The notes under the pieces are model-generated. The model had not been told where the DNA came from. It saw nothing but the letters and a program-made list of their open reading frames with translations, and ran no database searches. Shown here piece by piece: positions 9,397 through 18,546 of a stretch of DNA of 64,000 nucleotides. A program made the position numbers and the translations under genes. The DNA comes from SMWC01 sp964466315. GTDB taxonomy: Bacteria; Pseudomonadota; Gammaproteobacteria; Steroidobacterales; Rariloculaceae. Location of the stretch: contig CAYXNS010000002.1 of the NCBI GenBank assembly GCA_964466315.1, positions 62,001-126,000 on the forward strand. The letters are read 5' to 3'. Within the stretch, counting starts at the first letter, position 1. Each line of letters starts with the position of its first letter.

Positions 9397-10005
9397 TTAC
9401 GGGCGCGCGTCGTCGATCCGATAGCCGTATGCCGGTTTGATGACCTCGCCGTGGTCGACTTCGAACGCGGTGACCGTGACGCCGTCGGCTTCGTAGACGA
9501 CTCCAGTGGCCGAGTACTCGGAAACATCGAAATGCGCGGCCTCCGCCGGGCGGCGTTCGTCTACGATTCTAATCGCGATATCGGCGGCATAGGCACTCGC
9601 GAGGCCTGAGGTAATGTTGCTGGTTCCCGTTGGCCCGATGACGCGCAGCGGTACGGTCCGTTGACCGAAGTTCGGCGGCAGCCACGAAGTCAGCCAGAGA
9701 TCCGCGAGACCCATCAGATGGTCCGAGTGAAAATGCGTGATGAATACCGCCGATATCTCGCGCATCGAACGCGCGATTTGATTCAACCGAATCGTTACGC
9801 CGCGACCGGCGTCGAAGAGCAGTTTCTGCGAGCCCGCCTCGATGAGGGTCGCGGCGCCGAAGCGCGCCGGATCGGGTAGCGGTGCGCCGGTTCCGAGCAG
9901 CGTTACCCGGATGGAATCGGACTGTGAGGTGGCGAGGCCCGGGAGACCGAGTAGTAGCAGCGCAATGGTCGTTAGGGCCGGATAATTTTTTGCATTGAGG
10001 GCCAT
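9397..10005 (-). pseudogene. exported metallo-beta-lactamase-fold hydrolase, C-terminally truncated
   Basis: 202 aa. A signal peptide (LLLLGLPGLATSQ) is followed by an arylsulfatase/RNase Z-like MBL domain: LLGTGAPLPDPARFGAAT, LLFDAGRGVTIRL and the metal motif THFHSDHLMGL. The frame stops after KPAYGYRIDDARP, just where the family continues with the SGDT strand that supplies a bridging Asp and with a final metal-binding His. No continuation is visible in the other frames before the yqgE-like gene begins 51 bases downstream, so a deletion at the junction is likely. The product would lack metal ligands and probably activity. Confidence 0.75.
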
Positions 10006-10026
10006 TCGTTCGACTCCTTGGTCAGC

Positions 10027-11268
10027 TCAATCCAGTACGTGGGTTAACAGTCCGTCGGCTAGTTTGGGTTCGAACCACGTCGACTTGGGAGGCATTAGCT
10101 GCTCGGCATCCGCGACGTCCATGAGTTGTTCTATGCTCGTCGGGTATAGCGAAAACGCGATCGCCGCGTCCCCGCCGTCAACGCGTTGTCTTAACGTATC
10201 GAGGCCACGGATACCGCCTACGAATCCGACTCGCGGGTCGAGACGCGGATCGCCGACTCCGAGAATCGGTGCAAGGATCTGATCCTGTAAGAGGCTCACA
10301 TCCAGCCGGCCGACCGGATCATCTTCGGGAATGAGCTCCGGATGGATCGTCAGGAGGTACCATTGAGTGTCGACGTACATGCCGTAGCTGCCCGGCCTAC
10401 CCGGTCTGACCGACGTTTCGCAAATCTCGACGTCGAATCCCTCGCTCAGGCGAGCGAGGAGTTCATTCGGCGAGAGGCCGTTCAGATCCTCGATGACGCG
10501 GTTGTAGTCGAGAATATTCATCTCGTCGTGAGGGAAGGCCACGGTGAGAAAGAAATCGGCGTTCGTAAGCCGAGCGTCACCGCCTCCCGTAGCTCGCTCC
10601 GCCGCAACGCGCGAGGCTGCCGCGGATCGATGGTGGCCGTCGGCGATGTAGATGGCATCCATCGCGTCGAATGCGTTAGAGAGTGCTTCGACCACTTTCA
10701 CCTGATCGACCCGCCATAGCGTATGCGTGACATCGTATTGCCCGACTACGTCGATGATAGGGGCCGCTGTTTTAATCTGATTCAGCAGGGTCTTGATGGC
10801 ATCGTTCGCACGATAGACGCTTAGTACGGGGCCCGTCTGTGCGTTCAGACTTGCGATGTTCCGTACACGGTCTGTCTCCTTGTCCGGTCGTGTGCGTTCA
10901 TGTTTCCGCACGCGATTGGCATCATAGGCCGCGACAGAAGCCGTAACCGCCAGGCCGGTTTGTTCATGCTCACCCATGCGCATCCGATAGACATAGAAGC
11001 TCGGTGCCGGATCCCGGGTTAGAAGTCCGAGCGCAGAGAGACGTTCGAAATTCTCGGCACCTGTCGCATACACCTCGTCCGCGTACGGGTTCGTTTCCGA
11101 CGGCAGGTCGATCTCGGGCCGCGAGATATGCAGGAAACTATTCGGGCGCCCTGCGACCAGTTCGCGAGCTTCTGCCGTGCTGACGACATCATAGGGGGGC
11201 GCGACGACGGCAGCCGCATGCTCAGCTTCGGGGTGCAATGCTGCGAATGGTCTGATGAGATTTGTCAT
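10027..11268 (-). CDS. DUF1015 family protein
   Basis: 413 aa, full length. Hallmarks are an N-terminal IRPFAALHP with VVAPPYDVVS, YVYRMRMGEHEQTGL, the RKHERTRPDKETDR basic stretch, ADGHHRSAA and LTVAFPHDEMNILDYNRVI. This is a widespread conserved family, often beside serA in other genomes, with no established biochemical activity; the HER and DGHHR motifs hint at nucleotide or metal handling. There is no signal peptide. It lies 30 bases downstream of rimO in the same direction and probably shares its transcript. No serA is visible here. Confidence 0.9.
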   Translation of the reverse strand: MTNLIRPFAALHPEAEHAAAVVAPPYDVVSTAEARELVAGRPNSFLHISRPEIDLPSETNPYADEVYATGAENFERLSALGLLTRDPAPSFYVYRMRMGEHEQTGLAVTASVAAYDANRVRKHERTRPDKETDRVRNIASLNAQTGPVLSVYRANDAIKTLLNQIKTAAPIIDVVGQYDVTHTLWRVDQVKVVEALSNAFDAMDAIYIADGHHRSAAASRVAAERATGGGDARLTNADFFLTVAFPHDEMNILDYNRVIEDLNGLSPNELLARLSEGFDVEICETSVRPGRPGSYGMYVDTQWYLLTIHPELIPEDDPVGRLDVSLLQDQILAPILGVGDPRLDPRVGFVGGIRGLDTLRQRVDGGDAAIAFSLYPTSIEQLMDVADAEQLMPPKSTWFEPKLADGLLTHVLD

Positions 11269-11298
11269 GGTGCGATTATAGAGTGTCTGAAAGCCACG

Positions 11299-12612
11299 TC
11301 AGGCTACTGGTCTCGCCCAGAGGTCGTACGGGCCGGCTTGTTGAACCGTCACGGTGACGATATCGCCTACGTTGAATCCATCACCGCTGACCAATACTTT
11401 GCCATCGATCTCCGGGGCGTCACCTTCGGAGCGGCCGATTGCTTTGCCGTCAGCCACTTCGTCGATAATGACTCTGATCTGCCGAGCCACTTTTCGTTGT
11501 AATCGTTTCGCGCTAATCGCTTGCTGCGCCGCCATGAAACGGTGCCAGCGCTCTTCCTTGATCTCCTCCGGTATGGCCCCCGGCAGATCGTTGGCGGGAG
11601 CGCCGGCGACGGCTTCGTAGCGAAAGCAACCGACGCGATCGAGCTCGGCTTCTTCGAGCCATTGCAGGAGCAGTTCGAAATCGGCATCCGTCTCTCCGGG
11701 GAAGCCCACGATGAAGGTCGAGCGTATCGTAAGATCCGGCACCGTGGCACGCCACGCACAAATCCGTTCCAGTGTCTTCGCGGTTGCAACGGGGCGGTTC
11801 ATCGCTTTCAGAATTCGGTCGCTCGCGTGCTGGAAGGGCACGTCCAGGTATGGCAGTAGGTCCCCCGAGGCCATGAGGGGGAGTAGTTCGTCGACATGCG
11901 GATAGGGATAGACATAGTGCAGCCTGACCCAGACGTCGAATTCACTTAGCGCGATACAGAGTTCAGTAATACGTGCAGGAAGTGCGCCGCCACTCCATGT
12001 GGACTCCTGATAACGGATATCGGCGCCATAGGCGCTCGTATCCTGCGAGATCACGAGCAACTCTCGCACGCCGGCGATGACGAGAGATTCTGCCTCGTGC
12101 AGCACGTCGGCGGCCGGCCGGCTGACGAGGTCCCCGCGCAGCTGCGGGATAATGCAGAAGCTACAGCGATGATTGCAGCCCTCCGAGATCTTGAGATAAG
12201 CGTAGTGCCGCGGTGTCAGCCTGACTCCCTGAGGCGGGATCAAGTCGAGAAAAGGCGCGTGTGGCGGCGGCAGTACGTTGTGAACGGCCTCCATCACGGC
12301 CTTGTATTGATGAGGACCGGTTACGGACAGTACTTGCGGATGCGCGGCGCGGATCAGGCCCGACTCTGCACCCAGGCAGCCCGTGACGACGACCCGGCCG
12401 TTCTCGGCCAACGCCTCCCCGATCGCTTCGAGAGACTCCTCCCGTGCGCTGTCGAGAAAACCGCAGGTGTTGACAACGACGAGGTCCGCGCCCTCGTAGT
12501 CGGAAGCTGTTATATAGCCCTCGGCCTTGAGCCGGCTCAATATTCTCTCGGAGTCGACGAGCGCCTTAGGGCAGCCAAGGCTGACGAAGCCGATTCGCGG
12601 GGGCGTGGGCAT
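11299..12612 (-). CDS. rimO: ribosomal protein S12 methylthiotransferase RimO
   Basis: 437 aa, standard length. The N-terminal UPF0004 domain carries the first iron-sulfur ligands C14 (VSLGCPKALVDSE), C50 and C79. The radical SAM domain has C146-xxx-C150-xx-C153 (GCNHRCSFCIIPQLRG), and a C-terminal TRAM domain binds the substrate. RimO adds a methylthio group to the conserved Asp of ribosomal protein S12. The SLGCPKALVDSE and GCNHRCSFCIIP forms favour RimO over MiaB. The start ATG diverges from the MaoC gene. Confidence 0.95.
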   Translation of the reverse strand: MPTPPRIGFVSLGCPKALVDSERILSRLKAEGYITASDYEGADLVVVNTCGFLDSAREESLEAIGEALAENGRVVVTGCLGAESGLIRAAHPQVLSVTGPHQYKAVMEAVHNVLPPPHAPFLDLIPPQGVRLTPRHYAYLKISEGCNHRCSFCIIPQLRGDLVSRPAADVLHEAESLVIAGVRELLVISQDTSAYGADIRYQESTWSGGALPARITELCIALSEFDVWVRLHYVYPYPHVDELLPLMASGDLLPYLDVPFQHASDRILKAMNRPVATAKTLERICAWRATVPDLTIRSTFIVGFPGETDADFELLLQWLEEAELDRVGCFRYEAVAGAPANDLPGAIPEEIKEERWHRFMAAQQAISAKRLQRKVARQIRVIIDEVADGKAIGRSEGDAPEIDGKVLVSGDGFNVGDIVTVTVQQAGPYDLWARPVA

Positions 12613-12620
12613 ACGAGCGT

Positions 12621-12755
12621 TCAGCGCGGGGCCGTCACAGTGAGGCGGGCCGCAGCTTGCGCCGCGACGTCCATAGAAATCTCAAGTATGCTAGCGATAT
12701 TTTGGGCCATCTGTTCCCGCGTAGGTAAGGGGCTTTCCTCGAGCGATTGCGCCAC
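12621..12755 (-). other. possible 44-codon small ORF upstream of rimO
   Basis: A GTG at 12755 opens 44 codons ending at 12621, nine bases before the rimO start. The sequence (ending AAQAAARLTVTAPR) is amphipathic and not obviously random. It has no recognisable homology and could be the 3' end of a lost gene. The same intergenic region holds an inverted repeat GGGTGC/GCACCC (12794-12799, 12816-12821) just ahead of the MaoC gene. Confidence 0.2.
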
Positions 12756-12836
12756 GCGGGCATGAAAAAGGCAACAGGTGATCGTTTTTTATGGGGTGCT
12801 CGCACCGAGGGCATCGCACCCTTCGTGGAGAACAGT

Positions 12837-13295
12837 ATGTCGAAGACGAGGACGAAGGAACAGCTTCTCGAACTAGCGGGCGAGAAGCTGGGAACTTCCG
12901 AGTGGTTCGTCGTCGATCAGGAGCGTATCGATCACTTCGCCGATGTAACGGAGGATCATCAGTTTATCCACGTCGATCCGGAGCGCGCCGTGGATGCCGG
13001 TTGGGGGGGCACGATCGCGCACGGTATGCTGACACTCTCGCTTATCGTAGGTTTCTGCAGGGACTTCGCCCCGGCGCTGGACGGGTCGAAAATGGTGATC
13101 AATTACGGTTTCGACAAGGTGCGATTCGCGTCGCCCGTCAAGGTTAACGACCGGATTAGAGCCGTCGCCGTTCTGGCGGAAGCTCGGGAGCGTGGGAGTC
13201 ATCTGCTCGTAAAGGCGAAAGTGACGATCGAGATCGAAGGTGAGACCAAACCCGCGCTCGTAGCCGAGTGGCTGACGATGCACGTGTTTCCCTGA
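12837..13295 (+). CDS. MaoC-like (R)-specific enoyl-CoA hydratase
   Basis: 152 aa from the ATG at 12837. It is a single hot-dog domain with the hydratase signature: FADVTEDHQFIHVDPE carries the catalytic Asp and His, and GGTIAHGMLTLSLI follows. Proteins of this type hydrate trans-2-enoyl-CoA to (R)-3-hydroxyacyl-CoA, linking beta-oxidation to other acyl pathways; the exact acyl substrate cannot be read from sequence. No PHA synthase or fatty-acid gene is adjacent. In-frame codons exist upstream (from 12747), but alignment begins at this ATG. Confidence 0.88.
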   Translation: MSKTRTKEQLLELAGEKLGTSEWFVVDQERIDHFADVTEDHQFIHVDPERAVDAGWGGTIAHGMLTLSLIVGFCRDFAPALDGSKMVINYGFDKVRFASPVKVNDRIRAVAVLAEARERGSHLLVKAKVTIEIEGETKPALVAEWLTMHVFP

Positions 13296-13421
13296 GAAGC
13301 GCACGATTCTGTGGGGAGCCCTCCATCGCTCCCGGGACCTTCCGAAAGTTTGAACCAGTCGGGCTACCCGCGATCGCTACGCACGTAGACTCGCGGGAAT
13401 GGACGTCCGCCTTATAGATAT

Positions 13422-14585
13422 ATGAGTAGCCTCGAGAAAGTGATCCGCTCCGAGCACGCGGGTCCTTCCGTGGCCTTTCGTGAGAGGGCTTACGGTTCGG
13501 TCGAACGGCAGAGTTTGATCCGCGATATCTTGGGCCTGGCGAACGCGCTGGTCGACGGGCCGCGCTATCTCATCCTGGGGGTACGCGATAATGGTCCCGA
13601 TGAGCGAAGTTTCGCCGGGCTCTTGGCTAAAGAGGTCGCAGAGGCCGGGGAACTGTATCCGCCAGAGATCTCCCGCTTCATCGAGCCGGCGCTGGCGATC
13701 GATTTGCAGACGCTCGAGCTCGACGGTGCGCTGGTCGCGATCGTCGCTTTGAATGACTGCGTCGAGCCGCCGTATCTTCTGAAGGAGAGCGTCTCCAACG
13801 CGATGCGCGAGGGTGCTGGTTGGATTCTCAAGTCCAAGGTGCCCGCACGTCTCCGACGGGCAGATCTGCAGCAGCTCTTCAAGAAAAACCTGTTTGGTCC
13901 GGCTCATCAGCCGACCCTTCAGGTGGGTTTCGCGGGCAAGGGCCTCGTCGACGAAATCTCGCTCTCGGTTTTGAATCTGGATGAGCTTCCGTCGAAACTG
14001 GCTGGAGAGAAATTCCGCAAGCTCATGGAGGTCAAGCAGGCATCCCATGACATCGGCGGGAATACCATGACGAGGATAGAACGGCTCGTGCACGCGCGTG
14101 AGTTCGGCGGCACACAACCTTACGAGAAAATCAGCGAGAGCTCGCTCGTGCGGCGGCTGCGTTCTGCCGAAGAAGAGCATTATTGGGCGGACGATTACTA
14201 CGAATATGAGACCCGCACACATCACGTCAACATCGTGTTATCGAATATCGGTCAGGTAGCTCTGTGCAATAGTGTCCTGACGCTCGACTTCCCGCACGTC
14301 GAAGGCTTTGGTGTCTCCGAGTACGTACGTGCGCCGCAGGATTGCGAAGAGGACCGCCTGGAAGGCTATCCGGCCGTTGATACGGGCGAGAAGATGATCC
14401 GTGTTCAGGCGGCGGTGGCAGCGGTGCCCTGTCGCTCTACCGTTGCCGCGTTCCCAGAGCCGCTGCGAGTCTGGATACGCGGAGCCGTCTCCGGTCAGAC
14501 GCTACCGGTAGACTACCGCCTGCATGCTGCTGGGCTCAAAGAACCTCTCGTTGGCACGCTGCGAATTCATGTGCATGCGGAGTAG
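13422..14585 (+). CDS. AlbA_2 (Schlafen-like) domain protein of unknown function
   Basis: 387 aa. Residues ~15-150 resemble the Schlafen AlbA_2 putative nucleic-acid-binding domain: early Glu, RQSLIRDILGLANAL, GPRYLILGVRD, ALVAIVALN and YLLKESVSNAMREG. The remaining ~230 residues are not recognised; they are rich in beta-strand-like stretches (HHVNIVLSNIGQVALCNSVLTLDFP). No signal peptide or helix-turn-helix is evident. It stands alone between a hydratase and a lipoprotein gene, so context does not suggest a pathway. Confidence 0.7.
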   Translation: MSSLEKVIRSEHAGPSVAFRERAYGSVERQSLIRDILGLANALVDGPRYLILGVRDNGPDERSFAGLLAKEVAEAGELYPPEISRFIEPALAIDLQTLELDGALVAIVALNDCVEPPYLLKESVSNAMREGAGWILKSKVPARLRRADLQQLFKKNLFGPAHQPTLQVGFAGKGLVDEISLSVLNLDELPSKLAGEKFRKLMEVKQASHDIGGNTMTRIERLVHAREFGGTQPYEKISESSLVRRLRSAEEEHYWADDYYEYETRTHHVNIVLSNIGQVALCNSVLTLDFPHVEGFGVSEYVRAPQDCEEDRLEGYPAVDTGEKMIRVQAAVAAVPCRSTVAAFPEPLRVWIRGAVSGQTLPVDYRLHAAGLKEPLVGTLRIHVHAE

Positions 14586-14666
14586 TCCGTTACGTACTCG
14601 GGCGAACTTCCGGCCTGTCAACCGACTCCAACTATCTGCGTTGTGGCAGGTATGAAGGAGAATCCG

Positions 14667-15128
14667 ATGAGTTTGAGGTTTGTTCCGTTCTTCGCCGGGC
14701 TCGCTCTAGTCAGTGGCTGTGCGACCTATAGCACTTCCGGCAGCAGCTTTCCACGCTACGAGACACGTACGGCTTACGACGTCGAGTACGGCGAGGTCGT
14801 GGCGACGCGTATCGTCGAGATAGAGGGTGATACATCCTACATCGGCGTCTGGGGTGGCGCGGCTGTAGGGCACGCCGTAGGTGGCGCCGTGAGCGACGGG
14901 GGGGATACCAGGGACGTTGCTCAGGCGGTCGGTGGCATTGCCGGTGCGGTGGCGGGCGAGGCCATCGAAAAGAAGATCACGGCCGAGGACGGACTCGAGA
15001 TCACGGTGCGCCTGGATAACAGCAATACGATTGCCGTCGTTCAAGCTCACGACGAGCTGTTCGTGTCGGGTGATCGCGTGCGCGTCCTGTTCGGCCCCCG
15101 CGGATCGACTCGCGTTACCGTGCCCTAG
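14667..15128 (+). CDS. glycine-zipper outer membrane lipoprotein (SlyB/Pcp-like)
   Basis: 153 aa. The ATG at 14667 is chosen because AAGGAG ends a few bases upstream; an in-frame ATG at 14652 would overlap that site. The N-terminal signal ends in a lipobox (LVSGC). The middle is Gly/Ala-rich with a glycine-zipper helix pair (GVWGGAAVGHAVGGAV, AVGGIAGAVAGEAIEKK), followed by a small beta domain ending in VRVLFGPRGSTRVTVP. Such proteins sit in the outer membrane and contribute to envelope integrity; the precise role is unknown. Confidence 0.85.
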   Translation: MSLRFVPFFAGLALVSGCATYSTSGSSFPRYETRTAYDVEYGEVVATRIVEIEGDTSYIGVWGGAAVGHAVGGAVSDGGDTRDVAQAVGGIAGAVAGEAIEKKITAEDGLEITVRLDNSNTIAVVQAHDELFVSGDRVRVLFGPRGSTRVTVP

Positions 15129-15298
15129 CGCGATCCGCCTGTAGCCCCCGAACTTCGCCGGGATCGGCGTCCCCGCCGAGCGTGACGGCGCTCACAGCGT
15201 CTTCTCGATGATTCTGTTCCAATCGGCGGCATCAAGCTAGAATAGCATTAGAATAGCGGCCTCTGATCACGCCCAGCAGGGGTAGTGGCGATTCTCGT

Positions 15299-16657
15299 AT
15301 GGGGCTGTTGCTCAATTTAGCCTATCTCGTTGCAGTCATCTTGGCATCGCCGTGGTTGATCTATCGTCTTGTCCTGCGCGGCGATTGGCACGAACTCCCG
15401 GCGCGCTTTGGTTGGGGGCTGGGTTCGGGTCTCGAGGGTTCGATCTGGCTGCACGGCGCGTCGGCGGGAGAGATCTCATTACTCGAGCCGCTCGTGAAAC
15501 TCATCGAGCGGGATATGCCGACGACGCCACTCGTGATCTCGGCGTATTCCTCTACGGGCCTGGCCGCCGCTCGACGGGCCTATCCCAGGCACCGCGTAAT
15601 ATTCTTCCCGTTCGATCTGACATTTATCGTTTCGCATTTCCTGTCATTCTTCGCCCCGCGCCTGATCGTAATCGTGGAGTCGGATTTCTGGCCGAATTTT
15701 CTTGCCGCTGCACAACGACTCGAGATATCGGTCGCGGTCATCAATGGCAAGATGTCCATGAAGTCCTTCGAGCGTAATGCGAAAATACATCTTCTGCCTA
15801 TACTGTTACGTCGTATACTCTTGTTCGCCGTTCAGAGCCAGGAACATGCCGAGCGCCTGCGTCGACTCGGTGTGCCCGAAGAGCGACTCTGCGTTACGGG
15901 CAATATGAAATACGATCTGGTGCGGCCCCTGACCCCACTCGAGCAGGCGGCAGAGATCAGGTCGGCGCTCGGTTATCGCGACGGCGATGTCGTAGTGATC
16001 GGCGGAAGCGTGCACGAAAAAGAGGATGAGGCGCTGTTGGATGCATTCTTGGGCATGACAGCCCACGGTTCTCCGGGTGCTTTGATTCTCGTTCCGCGCT
16101 ACCCGCGCGACGCTTACCGCATCGAACAAGCCGTTCGAGCGCGAGGTCAGCCCGCTGTCCTGAAAACCGCGGTCGACCGAGGTGAACAATCGCCGCCGGG
16201 GTCTCGTGGCGTTCTTATCGTCGATACGGTGGGCGAGCTACGCACACTTTACGAGGTAGCCGATATCGCGTTCGTGGGCGGCAGTCTGTTCAATCGCGGC
16301 AGTAATAAAGGCGGCCACAATCTGATGGAGCCGGCAATACTCGGGTTACCGATACTGTTCGGGCCCTATCATTTCAGCTTCAGAGAAACGGTTGAGGAAC
16401 TACTTCGAGCCGACGCAGGAATCGAAGTTCAGGACGGCACCGAGTTGGAGGCGGCGTTGATTGCACTCGCCGGAAATCACGAACGGCGGCAGGATCTGGG
16501 TGGCCGCGCACACGACGTCGTGCTGCGTAGTCAGGGGGCGACGCAGAGGAACTACGAGCTGCTCATTCCCCTCTTGCACTCTGGCGGCGAGCGCTTGCCA
16601 GCCTCACCCTTTGAAAGCACAATGCCGCCAGCAGTCGGTGACACAGACTCTACATGA
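15299..16657 (+). CDS. waaA: Kdo transferase WaaA, divergent copy
   Basis: 452 aa. An N-terminal membrane anchor is followed by the WaaA GT-B fold: LHGASAGEISLLEPL (catalytic Glu region), FPFDLTFIVSHFL, VIVESDFWPNFL, VTGNMKYDL, and the nucleotide-binding part DTVGELRTLYEVADIAFVGGSL...GGHNLMEP. WaaA transfers Kdo from CMP-Kdo to lipid A precursors at the inner membrane. This copy differs considerably from the one at 19266 and has an insertion (FNRGSNK) in the GGHN loop. Its TGA overlaps the ATG of kdsA (ATGA), making it the first gene of the operon. About 170 bases of upstream non-coding sequence could hold the promoter. Confidence 0.9.
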   Translation: MGLLLNLAYLVAVILASPWLIYRLVLRGDWHELPARFGWGLGSGLEGSIWLHGASAGEISLLEPLVKLIERDMPTTPLVISAYSSTGLAAARRAYPRHRVIFFPFDLTFIVSHFLSFFAPRLIVIVESDFWPNFLAAAQRLEISVAVINGKMSMKSFERNAKIHLLPILLRRILLFAVQSQEHAERLRRLGVPEERLCVTGNMKYDLVRPLTPLEQAAEIRSALGYRDGDVVVIGGSVHEKEDEALLDAFLGMTAHGSPGALILVPRYPRDAYRIEQAVRARGQPAVLKTAVDRGEQSPPGSRGVLIVDTVGELRTLYEVADIAFVGGSLFNRGSNKGGHNLMEPAILGLPILFGPYHFSFRETVEELLRADAGIEVQDGTELEAALIALAGNHERRQDLGGRAHDVVLRSQGATQRNYELLIPLLHSGGERLPASPFESTMPPAVGDTDST

Positions 16658-17505
16658 CAAAAAGACACGTACAGATCGGCGACATCGATTGTGGCTCGGA
16701 TCAGCTATTTCTGATATGTGGCCCGTGTGTAATCGAGGAAGAATCGCTCATGATGGCTACGGCAGAGCGGCTCAAAGACATTGCGGAAGAGCTCGACCTT
16801 CCCTTGGTTTTCAAGTCTTCTTTTTCTAAGGACAATCGAAGCTCGCTCGAGTATTACCAGGGGCCTGGTCTCGATGAGGGCCTCAGGATTCTGGAGAGGA
16901 TAAAGCAAGAGTTCGAGCTACCGCTGCTTACGGATATTCATTATCCGACCCAGGCGGCAACGGCGGCCGAAGTCGTCGATGTCGTTCAGATCCCGGCCTA
17001 CCTCTGTATGCAGAGCGAGCTCGTCGTCGCCGCCGCCAAAACAGGCACGGTCGTTAATCTCAAACACGGTCAGTTTATCGCTCCGGATAACATGGCCAAA
17101 CCCGTTAAGAAGATCGAAGCATCCGGAAATAACAGAATCTTGATGACGGAGCGCGGCTACACGTTCGGTTATAACGATCTGATCGTCGACCCGAGAAGTT
17201 TTCTTCTACTGAATCGGATCGGATATCCGGTAGTTTTCGATATCACACACACGATCCGAAAATACGGAATCCCGAGCAAGGACCCCGAGGGTGGTGGCCG
17301 AGAGTATCTTTCGGTTCTCTCCAGGGCCGGAGTTGCGTCCGGTGTTGACGGAATCTTTATCGAAGCGCACCCGAACCCGCCCGATGCGCTGTGCGATGCT
17401 GCAAGTCAATATTACTTGGATCAACTGGCGGAGTTCGTGCGCCCCCTCTTGGACATTCATGCACTCGTTCGAGAGCAAGCGGCGAGAGCATCAAGCGTAG
17501 GATAG
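16654..17505 (+). CDS. kdsA: 3-deoxy-8-phosphooctulonate synthase KdsA
   Basis: 283 aa, full length. Motifs include LICGPCVIEEESLMM, FKSSFSKDNRSS, LTDIHYP, VVDVVQIPAYLCMQ, VNLKHGQFIAPDNM, ERGYTFGYNDLIVD, VVFDITHTIRKYG and IEAHPNPPDALCD. The enzyme condenses phosphoenolpyruvate with D-arabinose 5-phosphate to give Kdo 8-phosphate in the cytoplasm. It overlaps waaA by four bases and lies three bases from the transaldolase/CBS gene, so an A5P source is expected nearby. Confidence 0.96.
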   Translation: MTKRHVQIGDIDCGSDQLFLICGPCVIEEESLMMATAERLKDIAEELDLPLVFKSSFSKDNRSSLEYYQGPGLDEGLRILERIKQEFELPLLTDIHYPTQAATAAEVVDVVQIPAYLCMQSELVVAAAKTGTVVNLKHGQFIAPDNMAKPVKKIEASGNNRILMTERGYTFGYNDLIVDPRSFLLLNRIGYPVVFDITHTIRKYGIPSKDPEGGGREYLSVLSRAGVASGVDGIFIEAHPNPPDALCDAASQYYLDQLAEFVRPLLDIHALVREQAARASSVG

Positions 17506-17508
17506 CAA

Positions 17509-18546
17509 ATGGATCTCTATTTAGACTCAGTAGATTTCAAGGAAATCGAACGAGCTTTCGAGTTTGGCTTTGTCAAAGGCCTGACGACGACACCGACGTT
17601 CATGCACCGTCACGGGATAACCGATATCGACGGTGCAATCGTCAGGCTTTCGGGTATGGTGCCGGAGTTACAGGTTGAAGCATTGGGCGATACGGTCGAC
17701 GCGATTCTTGCCGAGGCGGACCGAATTCTCCAACTGCCTCTGAAAAAAGAGCCAGTCTTCAAGGTGCCAATCTCGAACGCGGGTGTGACGGCCTGCCAGC
17801 GGCTGACGGCGAAGGGCCATCGCGTCAATGTCCACCTGATCTACACGTTGAACCAGGCTTACATGGCGATAGAAGCCGGTGCTGCATTCGTGTGCCCGCT
17901 CGCCGGCCGGTTGCAGGACCAGGGCCATGATGCCGTGAAGCTATTCGAGCAGTGTGCAAAGATCATCGATAAGCACAACTATTCGAGCAAAGTGATGTTC
18001 TCGTCTGTCCGTCATCCCGAACACGTACGGCAGGCGCTACTTTCCGGAGCGCATGTCTGCACCGTGCCGTTCGGTGTTATGAATCACCTCTGCGATAATT
18101 CGCTGACTACCGTTGGTGCCGAGCAATTCCAGGAACACACGCGGCTCATGACGATGAGGGTCGGGGAACTCGTCCGGCCGCAAAACCCCATCTGCGAGTC
18201 CACCGAGACCCTGACGACGGCGATGGTCAAGATGACGGAGTCGCGTCTGGGCACCGTTACGCTCGTAGACGGAGAAGGCAAGGTTGCCGGAATATTCACC
18301 GACGGCGATCTGCGCCGTAGCTTGCAGGAGAATGGGCGCGAGATTCTGGATGAGACATTGGCCCAGATCGGTTTCTCGGAAAGTCCAGTAACGATCGGTC
18401 AAGGCGCATTGTTGGACGAAGCCGTCAAACTCTTCAAAGAGTTCGAGGTCGACAGCATTATCGTGGTCGACGGCGACAGGCCCTCCGGCGTGCTCGATAT
18501 CCAGGACCTCGTAAAACTCGGACTTCTTGGTCAAGAACATCTCTAA
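17509..18546 (+). CDS. transaldolase-like (FSA fold) and tandem CBS fusion in the Kdo operon
   Basis: 345 aa. Residues 1-~212 align without gaps to E. coli fructose-6-phosphate aldolase (FSA) landmarks: LYLDSVD, GLTTTPTF, FKVP with Lys85 at the Schiff-base position, GRLQDQG and an SSVRHPEHVRQAL strand. Asn28 of FSA is Thr28 here and Tyr131 is Leu131, so chemistry may differ. Residues ~216-340 are two CBS motifs (VGELVRPQNPIC, FTDGDLRR, IIVVDGDRPSGVLDIQDL), resembling the CBS tail of KdsD. KdsD (SIS+CBS) makes the arabinose 5-phosphate that KdsA needs. This gene occupies a comparable operon slot, with no SIS domain nearby. I infer an A5P-forming or Kdo-regulating role; this is unproven. Confidence 0.85.
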   Translation: MDLYLDSVDFKEIERAFEFGFVKGLTTTPTFMHRHGITDIDGAIVRLSGMVPELQVEALGDTVDAILAEADRILQLPLKKEPVFKVPISNAGVTACQRLTAKGHRVNVHLIYTLNQAYMAIEAGAAFVCPLAGRLQDQGHDAVKLFEQCAKIIDKHNYSSKVMFSSVRHPEHVRQALLSGAHVCTVPFGVMNHLCDNSLTTVGAEQFQEHTRLMTMRVGELVRPQNPICESTETLTTAMVKMTESRLGTVTLVDGEGKVAGIFTDGDLRRSLQENGREILDETLAQIGFSESPVTIGQGALLDEAVKLFKEFEVDSIIVVDGDRPSGVLDIQDLVKLGLLGQEHL

